A stretch of 8,583 bases of DNA from an uncultured Bacteroidia bacterium. GTDB lineage: Bacteria; Bacteroidota; Bacteroidia; Bacteroidales; UBA932. The notes beneath the pieces are model-generated. The model searched no databases and had not been told where the DNA came from. It worked only from the letters and a program-made list of their open reading frames with translations. The stretch lies in the NCBI GenBank assembly GCA_902767465.1, contig CACXHM010000193.1:1-8583 (forward strand), read 5' to 3'. Positions 1 to 5,588 of this stretch are shown here, piece after piece. Each line of letters opens with the position of its first letter. Positions within the stretch are counted from its first letter, which is position 1. The position numbers and the translations under genes were made by a program.

Positions 1-61
1 GGGCAAGGTGTCCGAAGTGTACGCCTGCATCAAGCAATTCTTGGAAATTTGTACGTGACCT
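1..61 (-). CDS. rpsB: 30S ribosomal protein S2 (uS2), N-terminal fragment
   Basis: Only the first codons are in the window; the gene runs off the left edge. The minus-strand frame reads SRTNFQELLDAGVHFGHLA, which matches the N-terminus of Bacteroidales S2 (SRTxFxxLLxAGVHFGHL). S2 binds the small-subunit platform near the 16S 3' end and is needed for initiation. Its place directly after rplM-rpsI fits the usual Bacteroidales order rplM-rpsI-rpsB-tsf. Oddly, no start codon is visible. The codon in the initiator-Met position (59-61) is AGG, and the frame upstream runs through AAA, ACA, GAA and CAA to a TAA stop (74-76) with no ATG, GTG or TTG. The first in-frame alternative start is a TTG at 35-37, inside the conserved N-terminus. 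A sequencing error, a point mutation or unusual initiation are all possible. The identity is firm; the start is unresolved. Confidence 0.85.
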
Positions 62-216
62 TTTTGTTTCTTGTTAATTTGTTTTTCCCGCTCTGCGCGG
101 GCCTCTTTTCTTCAAGGTCAGGGTAGCGGCCTGGCCGGTCCCCGGCCTTTTCCGCAGTGCTGCAACTATCCTCTGGCGGGTTTAAACAGCAACTGTACGA
201 AAACGGGCAGCAATGA
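62..216 (-). other. rpsI-rpsB spacer with two hairpins (possible S2 leader)
   Basis: This gap of about 155 bases is long for a ribosomal operon and holds no gene. It has two GC-rich inverted repeats. One is a perfect 6-bp stem, GGCCGG/CCGGCC (133-138 with 142-147), around a 3-base loop. The other is a 5-bp stem, CCCGC/GCGGG (87-91 with 97-101), around a 5-base loop. On the transcribed minus strand neither is followed by a U run, so they do not look like intrinsic terminators in that direction. I see no good TAnnTTTG promoter here, so rpsB is probably transcribed from the rplM promoter. The structured spacer could be an RNA leader controlling rpsB, as ribosomal proteins often autoregulate; this is inference. 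Confidence 0.4.
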
Positions 217-606
217 TTAACGCTTGCTGAACTGGAAGCGGCGACGTGCTCCGGGCTGGCCGGGTTTCTTGCGCTCAACCTCGCGTGCATCGCGGGTGAG
301 GAAACCTGCCGCCTTCAGGGCCGGACGATATGCTTCCTTGTCTACCTCGCAGAGTGCGCGTGCAATACCGAGACGGATGGCTTCTGCCTGACCTTTGGTG
401 CCGCCGCCTACGACGGTAACCTTGACGTCAAACTTGCCTTCGGTTTCAGTAACTGCAAACGGCTGGTTCACAATGTAACGCAGACTGTCCTGAGGGAAGA
501 AGTTCTCTACGGGACGGTCATTGATGGTCACATTGCCGGCTCCTGCGGTGAGGTAAACGCGTGCTACAGCTGCCTTGCGTCTTCCAAGGGCGTGTGTCTG
601 TTCCAT
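217..606 (-). CDS. rpsI: 30S ribosomal protein S9 (uS9)
   Basis: The product is 129 residues, the normal length for bacterial S9. It sits in the head of the small subunit, and its basic C-terminal tail reaches the P-site tRNA. The sequence shows the family hallmarks: the early GRRKAAVARVYL segment, the VVGGGTKGQAEAIRLGIARAL core, and a positively charged end finishing in RRRFQFSKR. In most S9 proteins the terminal Lys/Arg pair contacts the tRNA anticodon stem, and it is kept here. The ATG at 604-606 lies 9 bases after the rplM stop, so the two genes are a translationally close pair in one transcript. No anomaly was seen. Confidence 0.98.
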   Translation of the reverse strand: MEQTHALGRRKAAVARVYLTAGAGNVTINDRPVENFFPQDSLRYIVNQPFAVTETEGKFDVKVTVVGGGTKGQAEAIRLGIARALCEVDKEAYRPALKAAGFLTRDAREVERKKPGQPGARRRFQFSKR

Positions 607-615
607 TTGCGACTT

Positions 616-1071
616 TTAAATTTCGTTCAACTTGATTGTTTTGGGATTCTGTGCCTGATGAGGATGCTCCGGTCCTGCATAAACGTGCAGGTTGTGGAAG
701 ATCTGCTCACCAAGACGGGTCTTGGGAAGCATTCCCCTGACCGCTTTTTCGACAAGCCTTTCGGGATGGCTCGAAGCGAGAATCTCCTTGGGCGTGGTGA
801 ACCTCTGTCCACCGGGATATCCGGTGTAACGGGTGTACACGCGATCGGTCATCTTCTTTCCGGAGAGGGCAACCTTCGAAGCGTTAACCACGATGACGTT
901 GTCACCGCAATCCACGTTGGGAGTGAAGCCGGGTTTGTTCTTGCCGCGGAGGACAAGGGCAACCCTGGAGGCCAGACGACCAAGTGCGAGATCTGTCGCA
1001 TCAATGACAACCCACTTCTTGTCTACAGTAGCCTTGTTAAGCGATACTGTCTTGTAACTGAGTGTGTCCAC
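616..1071 (-). CDS. rplM: 50S ribosomal protein L13 (uL13)
   Basis: The product is a large-subunit protein that binds 23S rRNA early in assembly. Family signatures are visible: WVVIDATDLALGRLAS near the N-terminus, FTPNVDCGDNVIVVNA, RYTGYPGGQR and the VRGMLPKTRLG segment. I place the start at a GTG (1069-1071), giving 151 residues beginning (M)DTLSYKT, which matches the Bacteroidales L13 N-terminus. A longer frame opens at a TTG (1096-1098), but that codon lies in the U-rich tail of the upstream hairpin and would add nine residues that the family lacks. L13 is the first gene of the rplM-rpsI-rpsB cluster and has its own promoter just upstream. GTG initiation on a highly expressed ribosomal gene may lower or tune translation; that is inference. 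Confidence 0.96.
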   Translation of the reverse strand: MDTLSYKTVSLNKATVDKKWVVIDATDLALGRLASRVALVLRGKNKPGFTPNVDCGDNVIVVNASKVALSGKKMTDRVYTRYTGYPGGQRFTTPKEILASSHPERLVEKAVRGMLPKTRLGEQIFHNLHVYAGPEHPHQAQNPKTIKLNEI

Positions 1072-1096
1072 TGTCTTGATCTTTAAATAGTTATAC

Positions 1097-1132
1097 AAAA
1101 AAATTGCGATCCCTTAAAAATAGGGGTCGCAA
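1097..1132 (-). terminator. Terminator-like hairpin between sdhC and rplM
   Basis: On the minus strand the 5' arm (1132-1123) and 3' arm (1113-1104) form a 10-pair stem. It consists of TTGCGA paired with TCGCAA, one G-U pair, and CCC paired with GGG, around a 9-base A/U-rich loop. Seven Us follow directly (1103-1097). This is a good rho-independent terminator for transcripts coming from sdhC. The -7 element of the rplM promoter overlaps the outer 5' arm, so RNA starting at that promoter would lack part of the stem and should escape termination. An L13-responsive attenuator is an alternative reading. Confidence 0.7.
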
Positions 1133-1160
1133 AGGTATGAAATTATTTGCAAAAATCAAA
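1130..1160 (-). promoter_or_regulatory. Bacteroidetes-type promoter for rplM-rpsI-rpsB
   Basis: On the minus strand a TTTG (1160-1157) is followed after exactly 19 bases by TACCTTTG (1137-1130). This is a full match to the Bacteroidetes primary-sigma consensus TTTG-N19-21-TAnnTTTG. Transcription should begin a few bases downstream, near 1123-1126, leaving a leader of about 50 bases before the GTG start of rplM. The promoter lies between the sdhC stop and rplM and overlaps the 5' arm of the terminator-like hairpin. It was identified by eye; the start site is predicted, not measured. Confidence 0.75.
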
Positions 1161-1168
1161 ATACGGAG

Positions 1169-1861
1169 CTACGCCATCAGGAAGTTTGCCTGAACGAAAG
1201 CGTTCACCGCAACCGCCGTAAAAATCAGGAAGATGAGGGCGGCTACGATAATGCCGATAACCTTTACACGCTTGAACCACGTCTGGTTGTTCCAACCAAC
1301 GGTCTGGAACATGCTCCAGAATCCGTGGCAAAGGTGCATGAAGATTGCTACAAACCAAACAATATAGAGGGTAAGCATCCACCAATGCTCGAACGTAGTC
1401 GTGAGAAGCAGGTAGGGGTTCTCTGCTTCGAGCCCCATGAACTCGCGCAGCTGCATTTTCGCCCAGAAATGAGATAGATGGAAAAACAGCAGTCCAAGGA
1501 TGACGATGCCCAGCACGAACATGTTGCGTGCGCTCCAGCTGTCGGCAGCGGCCTTGCTCGATACTTCATAGCGTTTGACTCCGCCGCGGGCTTTCACGTT
1601 CTGCCAGGTGAGCCAGCAGCCGTAGCCGATATGCACCAGGAATCCGAGCGCAAGAACGGGGACCATGATATCCACGATAGGCAACGCCATGAAATCGCAG
1701 CCTTTCTGGAAAAGACCGTCAGGAGCGCCGAATTTGCCGGTAAAAGTATCGATTACCGAGAAAAAATTAATGGTTCCGTGCAGGAGCAGGAAGATGATCA
1801 GGAAAGCACCACTGATGGACTGGATGAATTTCTTTCCGATAGAGGAATTGAAAATAAACAT
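1169..1861 (-). CDS. sdhC: Succinate dehydrogenase/fumarate reductase cytochrome b subunit
   Basis: The 230-residue product is an integral membrane protein with five predicted helices, of the fused cytochrome b type found in Bacteroidetes and Wolinella. It would anchor the flavoprotein and iron-sulfur subunits, carry two hemes b and exchange electrons with menaquinone. Likely heme ligands are His28, His77, His128 and His176; their spacing resembles the four ligands of Wolinella FrdC. The segment HGFWSMFQTVGW near 179-190 is typical of the family. The start is the ATG at 1859-1861 (MFIFNSSIGKK), because the N-terminus aligns with Bacteroides homologues. An upstream in-frame start (1951) would run through the promoter. 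No sdhA or sdhB follows: the next gene is rplM, past a terminator, so sdhC appears monocistronic. Whether the complex works as succinate dehydrogenase or fumarate reductase cannot be told here. Confidence 0.93.
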   Translation of the reverse strand: MFIFNSSIGKKFIQSISGAFLIIFLLLHGTINFFSVIDTFTGKFGAPDGLFQKGCDFMALPIVDIMVPVLALGFLVHIGYGCWLTWQNVKARGGVKRYEVSSKAAADSWSARNMFVLGIVILGLLFFHLSHFWAKMQLREFMGLEAENPYLLLTTTFEHWWMLTLYIVWFVAIFMHLCHGFWSMFQTVGWNNQTWFKRVKVIGIIVAALIFLIFTAVAVNAFVQANFLMA

Positions 1862-1885
1862 TTCTTTTGCGTCTGTTTTGAGTTG

Positions 1886-1917
1886 CAAATATAATTCAAA
1901 TCTTGCAAGTTTGCGAA
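1886..1917 (-). promoter_or_regulatory. Probable sdhC promoter
   Basis: The minus strand carries TATATTTG (1893-1886), a perfect TAnnTTTG element, 24 bases before the sdhC ATG. The -33 position holds only a weak TTCG-like match about 20 bases upstream. Transcription would start near 1879-1882, giving a short leader. It overlaps the -33 region of the divergent pyrH promoter, so the two polymerases may compete. Confidence 0.5.
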
Positions 1918-1933
1918 TTTTCCGATATTTTTG
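1902..1933 (+). promoter_or_regulatory. Probable pyrH promoter
   Basis: The plus strand carries TATTTTTG (1926-1933), matching TAnnTTTG, with a CTTG resembling the -33 TTTG at 1902-1905 after a 20-base spacer. Transcription would start near 1938-1941, about 20 bases before the ATG at 1960. The -33 box lies in an 8-base palindrome, CTTGCAAG (1902-1909). This palindrome sits between the two divergent promoters and could be an operator, though it is too short to claim. Confidence 0.5.
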
Positions 1934-1959
1934 TTTCCCGCAAACAAACACTGGAACAA

Positions 1960-2664
1960 ATGTACAAAAGAGTTCTTCTTAAACTTAGCGGCGAAAGCCT
2001 CGGTGGCCCTGCAGGGAAAGGGCTCGACGAAGTGTGTCTCAAAAAATTCGCACAGGAAATAGCCGCCGCCGTCCGCGCAGGCTTTCAGATTGCCATAGTA
2101 AACGGAGGAGGGAACATCTTCCGCGGCATCCAGGGCCTCGGCAAAGGCTACGACCGTGTAACCGGCGACCGTATGGGAATGCTCGCCACCGTGATCAACT
2201 CCCTTGCACTTTCTTCCGCACTGCGAAGCGAAGGAGTAGCCGCAGAAGTGTTCACGGCAACGCAAATGTCTCCCATAGCTCAACTCTACACCCGCGACAA
2301 CGCAGTGAAGGTGCTGCAGGAAGGGGGCGTCGCCCTGATTGCCGGAGGTACCGGGAATCCCTTCTTTTCCACCGACTCAGGAGCCGCCCTGCGCGCTCTC
2401 GAACTCGGAGCCGACGCACTCCTCAAGGGTACCCGCGTGGACGGAGTTTATACCGCCGATCCAGAGAAGGATCCCGCAGCGGTTAAATACGACGAACTCA
2501 CTTTCCGGGAAGCGCTGACAAAGCACCTTAAAGTCATGGACCAGACTGCGTTCGCACTTTGCGAACAGGGACCGGTACCCATTGTGGTGTTCGACATCAA
2601 TGCACCAGGCACCCTTCTGAAGGTGCTGAACGGAGAGAAGGTCGGCACCATTGTTCATGCGTAG
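1960..2664 (+). CDS. pyrH: Uridylate kinase (UMP kinase)
   Basis: The enzyme phosphorylates UMP to UDP with ATP, in the cytoplasmic pyrimidine nucleotide pathway. The product is 234 residues, close to the usual 235-245, and belongs to the amino acid kinase fold, not the adenylate-kinase-like eukaryotic UMP kinases. Visible motifs are KLSGE (8-12), the glycine-rich VNGGGN (47-52), GDRMGMLATVIN (69-80) with the UMP-binding Asp70, GGTGNPFFSTDS (129-140), and the nucleotide-binding stretch ADALLKGTRVDGVYTADP (151-168). The start is the ATG at 1960, since MYKRVLLKLSGE is the standard N-terminus. A start at 1903 would lie upstream of the predicted promoter and add 19 unrelated residues. frr follows 78 bases later on the same strand; pyrH-frr is a widespread gene pair. 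Confidence 0.98.
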   Translation: MYKRVLLKLSGESLGGPAGKGLDEVCLKKFAQEIAAAVRAGFQIAIVNGGGNIFRGIQGLGKGYDRVTGDRMGMLATVINSLALSSALRSEGVAAEVFTATQMSPIAQLYTRDNAVKVLQEGGVALIAGGTGNPFFSTDSGAALRALELGADALLKGTRVDGVYTADPEKDPAAVKYDELTFREALTKHLKVMDQTAFALCEQGPVPIVVFDINAPGTLLKVLNGEKVGTIVHA

Positions 2665-2742
2665 GCCCCCGGACAGGCAATGCAGGAACGGTGCGACCTT
2701 TGTCGGGAGCGATGGATTGATTATTAATAAAACACAAATAGT

Positions 2743-3312
2743 ATGTTAACAGACAGAGCAAAAGAAATTCTGAACGGCGCCGAGCAGAAAATGCAGGAAG
2801 CCGCTCTTTACCTTGAGGAGGACCTCAAGGGCTACCGTGTCGGAAAGGCCAGTCCCACCATCCTTAACGGCGTCACCGTAAACTACTACGGCACGCCCAC
2901 CCCCATCGTGCAGGTGGCATCGGTCAGCACTACCGACGCACGCACCATTGCCATCCAGCCTTGGGAAAAGAACATGATTCCGGCAATCGAGAAGGCCATC
3001 ATGGATGCCAACCTCGGATTCACCCCCATGAACAACGGTGAAATAATCCGCTGCGTGGTGCCGGCCCTTACCGAGGAACGTCGTAAAGAGTTGGTTAAAA
3101 AGGCGAAAGCCGCAGGCGAAAGCGCCAAGGTTGTTGTGCGTAACGCCCGTCGCGACGCCATCGAACTCCTCAAGAAAGCCCAGAAGAATGAGGGCATGAG
3201 CGAGGACACCGAGAAAGAAGGCGAAGACGAAGTACAGAAAATCACCGACAAATTCGTCAAGAACGTCGACGAACTCGTAAGCGCCAAAGAGAAGGAAATC
3301 CTTACGGTGTAA
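2743..3312 (+). CDS. frr: Ribosome recycling factor
   Basis: RRF works with EF-G to split post-termination ribosomes so that subunits can be reused. The product is 189 residues, near the usual 185, with the tRNA-like two-domain layout. A helical domain runs from the N-terminus to about residue 30 and from about 105 to the end, around a beta domain at about 31-104. Family segments include YRVGKASP (31-38), the VTVNYYGTPTPI strand (44-55), ALTEERRKELVKKAK (108-122) and VRNARRDA (132-139), which holds the conserved Arg region contacting 23S rRNA. The ATG is preceded by an A-rich stretch and not a Shine-Dalgarno site, as is common in Bacteroidetes. No promoter is evident in the 78 bases after pyrH, so co-transcription is likely. 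frr ends 55 bases from the convergent lpxK. Confidence 0.98.
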   Translation: MLTDRAKEILNGAEQKMQEAALYLEEDLKGYRVGKASPTILNGVTVNYYGTPTPIVQVASVSTTDARTIAIQPWEKNMIPAIEKAIMDANLGFTPMNNGEIIRCVVPALTEERRKELVKKAKAAGESAKVVVRNARRDAIELLKKAQKNEGMSEDTEKEGEDEVQKITDKFVKNVDELVSAKEKEILTV

Positions 3313-3367
3313 TATGAAGCACTCCAGGTTGGAAAACGGCGGATGGGCGCTCAGCCGGATATAAAGT

Positions 3368-4363
3368 TTACATCCCGGCCAGCTTTTCCACAAAGGCCGC
3401 GCGGTCGGCTTCGTCGCAGAAGCTTGCCCTCACCGGCAGGGCGAAAAGGCGTTGGCGGATGGAAGCATCGACCTTTTTGCAGTCAAGGACGCGGACGGCG
3501 TCCTTTTCTGTTGTAATCAGGGCAGCGGTTGGATATCGCCGTATGGCAGAGGCCAGACGGCGCATATCGGCATTGCTATAGGCATGATGGTCGGGGAAGC
3601 TCAGGACCTCGACAATCTTATAAGTATCGCTCAGATGGGCTCTGATTGCCCTGTCGTCAGCTATGCCGCTGAAAAGAATGACAGTCTTGGAGTAATTGTA
3701 GCGGGGATCCGCTTCGTCCGGCCATACGGCAACCGGAGCATCGTACTCTATAGTGGTAAAAAAGAGATGCTGGCCTTCGCGGAGCTTCAGTTTCGTCCGC
3801 CATTCATCTTTTTCCTCAGGATCAAGTTCATGCGGACATTTGGTCACAATCACCACCTCCGCATCGGACAGCCGTTCCGGAAGGTCCCTGAGCCTGCCGA
3901 AAGGAAGCAGACTGTCTTCGAAGACGGGACGCCAGTAGCTGACCAGCACGATATTCAGGCTGGCATGCAGTTTTTTATACTGGAAGGCATCGTCGAGAAC
4001 TATAATGTCCGCCCCGTTTTCTGCCAGGGCCTTGCATCCCTCTACACGGTTTTTGTCGACGGCAACGCTGACGCCCGGGAACTTTCGCTTGATCTGCAAA
4101 GGTTCGTCACCCGCAAAAGCTGCGGTGCTGCCAGTCAGCACATATTGGAACCCTTTGCTTTTACGCTTGTACCCGCGTGAAAGCACGGAAGGTTTGAGTT
4201 CCGGCCGCAGTTCCGCAAGGAGCCGGAGTATCATTTCGGTGTGAGGGGTCTTTCCGGTCCCCCCTACCGTAAGATTGCCCACGCATATCGTGGGAACCGC
4301 TGCTCCCGGTGCTTTTCGCCAGGCCTTTGCAGCACGTTTGAGTATCAGGCGTTGTATCAACAT
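3368..4363 (-). CDS. lpxK: Tetraacyldisaccharide 4'-kinase
   Basis: LpxK phosphorylates the 4' position of the lipid A disaccharide with ATP at the inner-membrane face, making lipid IVA in the Raetz pathway. Its presence implies a lipopolysaccharide-type outer membrane. Visible motifs (numbered from the ATG) are the P-loop region CVGNLTVGGTGKTP (27-40), LSRGYKRKSKG, the catalytic-region LDDAFQ with Asp124 and Asp125, FPDHHAY (256-262) and TTEKD (284-288). I start at the ATG 4361-4363 (331 residues); a TTG three codons upstream lies in the promoter's -7 element. The part before the P-loop is about 27 residues, shorter than the roughly 45 in E. coli, so the amphipathic membrane-contact segment is reduced. 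The gene lies 33 bases after the nitrilase stop, in the same frame, and may have both its own promoter and read-through from the operon. Confidence 0.95.
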   Translation of the reverse strand: MLIQRLILKRAAKAWRKAPGAAVPTICVGNLTVGGTGKTPHTEMILRLLAELRPELKPSVLSRGYKRKSKGFQYVLTGSTAAFAGDEPLQIKRKFPGVSVAVDKNRVEGCKALAENGADIIVLDDAFQYKKLHASLNIVLVSYWRPVFEDSLLPFGRLRDLPERLSDAEVVIVTKCPHELDPEEKDEWRTKLKLREGQHLFFTTIEYDAPVAVWPDEADPRYNYSKTVILFSGIADDRAIRAHLSDTYKIVEVLSFPDHHAYSNADMRRLASAIRRYPTAALITTEKDAVRVLDCKKVDASIRQRLFALPVRASFCDEADRAAFVEKLAGM

Positions 4364-4369
4364 CGGTCG

Positions 4370-4401
4370 CAAATTTAGTTCATTTTTTCTCTTATCTCAC
4401 A
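4370..4401 (-). promoter_or_regulatory. Possible lpxK promoter abutting the start codon
   Basis: The minus strand carries TAAATTTG (4377-4370), a match to TAnnTTTG, with TGTG as a weak -33 after a 20-base spacer. The lpxK ATG follows only 6 bases after the element, so transcription would begin at or within a few bases of the ATG, giving a leaderless or nearly leaderless mRNA. The -33 region overlaps the end of the nitrilase gene. The match is short enough to arise by chance. Confidence 0.4.
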
Positions 4402-5587
4402 TTTTCGTGTAGTAAACGTGCCCCTGGGCGTCGTAGATAAACACTAAGTCTTTGACTCTTGCAATGGAGGCCTCATCCCATCCTGCTCCCTTCAGACGGA
4501 TATTCATTATGACATGGCAGGAGAAGTGTTTCAGAACGTCCTTAAGGAAAGGTTCCCAGTCCGCCCCGGAATCAAGAGTGATGCAGATCTCCTGGGTGCC
4601 GGTTGCGACGGCAGCCCCGAGAGTTGCCATGTCGTTGCTGGTAACGACGCTGCGGTTTGAAGGAGCTTCGCTGAGAGGAGGCACGATGGCGCTCCCTCCC
4701 GGACGATACTTCCACGGGCGGCGGCCAAGATCGATGTATTCCGAATGCATTGCGGGAGGATTTCCGTAACCTGCAGGCTTAAGGTATTTCTTTGAGGGAT
4801 CGAAGGTAACATCAAGGGTTGCGACCTCAGAACGGAGAGTAGCAAGAATCTCTCCTGTTGGCGCTGCAACGCAGGAGCAACCTCCGAGTTCGGAATCCGG
4901 GCCCATCGAAACGGAAGCCCTCACCACGTATGCGCCGGTATGATAGGCGCAGAACGCATTTATCAGATCCAGCGCCCGGAAAGTATCGCTGCGCTGATGC
5001 GAGCATCCTATGATGATGTCCGGTTTCCATCTCGCGATGTTGGCATAGTTCTCATAAAAATAGAAGTCGTAGCAAATCATAAAGGCGAATTTAAGCCCTT
5101 CTATTTCAAGGATATATGGCTGCTCCCATTCTTCGGTGTATGATTTGTCGAGAAACTTCCACTCGCTTCTCACAAGATGCTGCTTATAGTACTTCCCGAC
5201 AATGTTCCCCGTCCTGTCGAAAACGAATATCGTGTTGCGCGGCACTTCCAAAGAAAAATCCGGAGCACCTGCAAACACCAGGGTACTGCAGCGGCGGGCC
5301 GTCTCGGAGCAGGCCTCAAGCAGCAAACGGGTATTCTCGGGCCCGACCCTCATATATTCTTCGTGAGAAAAAGTTTTCCCGGGTATCGATGCTGTTTCCG
5401 GAAGCACTACTATGTCCAGGCTCGGATCGCAGCGGCGAAGAGCATCAATGGTCCAGTCGAAGTTTTTCTGAAGATCCTTTCCGTCGGGAGAATACGCCTG
5501 TTGTATCACCCTGGATTTCATCGGCCTCGCCTCCGAAACAAAGGCAGTCAGTCCCAGGCAAAGGACAAACAAAGAAAGACGTTTCAT
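4397..5587 (-). CDS. Secreted carbon-nitrogen hydrolase (nitrilase superfamily)
   Basis: The 396-residue product begins with a Sec signal peptide (basic MKR, hydrophobic to about residue 17, likely cut after SEA at 18-20). It is followed by a nitrilase-fold domain to about residue 290. The catalytic triad is readable: Glu64 in VVLPETAS, Lys135 in GKYYKQHL and Cys172 in FMICYDFYF. Such enzymes hydrolyse or condense amide bonds through a cysteine thioester; the substrate is not predictable. An exported member is less usual, since most are cytoplasmic. After about residue 300 comes a tail of roughly 95 residues that is not part of the basic fold and faintly resembles part of a GDPD barrel. The gene starts 1 base after the symporter stop, so it belongs to the operon with the symporter and the phosphodiesterase-like lipoprotein. 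Nitrilase family is firm; subfamily unknown. Confidence 0.88.
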   Translation of the reverse strand: MKRLSLFVLCLGLTAFVSEARPMKSRVIQQAYSPDGKDLQKNFDWTIDALRRCDPSLDIVVLPETASIPGKTFSHEEYMRVGPENTRLLLEACSETARRCSTLVFAGAPDFSLEVPRNTIFVFDRTGNIVGKYYKQHLVRSEWKFLDKSYTEEWEQPYILEIEGLKFAFMICYDFYFYENYANIARWKPDIIIGCSHQRSDTFRALDLINAFCAYHTGAYVVRASVSMGPDSELGGCSCVAAPTGEILATLRSEVATLDVTFDPSKKYLKPAGYGNPPAMHSEYIDLGRRPWKYRPGGSAIVPPLSEAPSNRSVVTSNDMATLGAAVATGTQEICITLDSGADWEPFLKDVLKHFSCHVIMNIRLKGAGWDEASIARVKDLVFIYDAQGHVYYTKM

Positions 5588-5588
5588 T

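Noticed and set aside
2..58. Plus-strand reading frame ending at TGA (56-58) that looked like the tail of a gene
   Set aside because: It is antisense to the clear S2 N-terminus on the minus strand and has no other support.
133..151. Perfect GGCCGG/CCGGCC hairpin followed by TTTT on the plus strand, terminator-like
   Set aside because: No plus-strand gene lies upstream, and the local transcript is on the minus strand, where no U run follows. It is kept only as RNA structure in the spacer.
30..290. Minus-strand 86-residue open frame overlapping rpsI and the spacer
   Set aside because: It overlaps rpsI in another frame, covers the spacer hairpins and the start of rpsB, and its composition does not look like a protein.
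592..1086. Long plus-strand open frame opposite rplM
   Set aside because: It is a shadow of the conserved L13 gene and has no family features.
1903..1959. Longer pyrH start at 1903
   Set aside because: It adds 19 residues that the family lacks and would lie upstream of the predicted transcription start.
2665..2742. Possible hairpin or promoter between pyrH and frr
   Set aside because: The CCCGGACA/TGTCGGG pairing needs a bulge and a long loop, and the only TTTG lacks the preceding TA. It was treated as plain spacer.
3313..3367. Possible bidirectional terminator between convergent frr and lpxK
   Set aside because: Only a weak 4-bp CGGC/GCCG pairing with a 13-base loop and no U run was found, so I do not call it.
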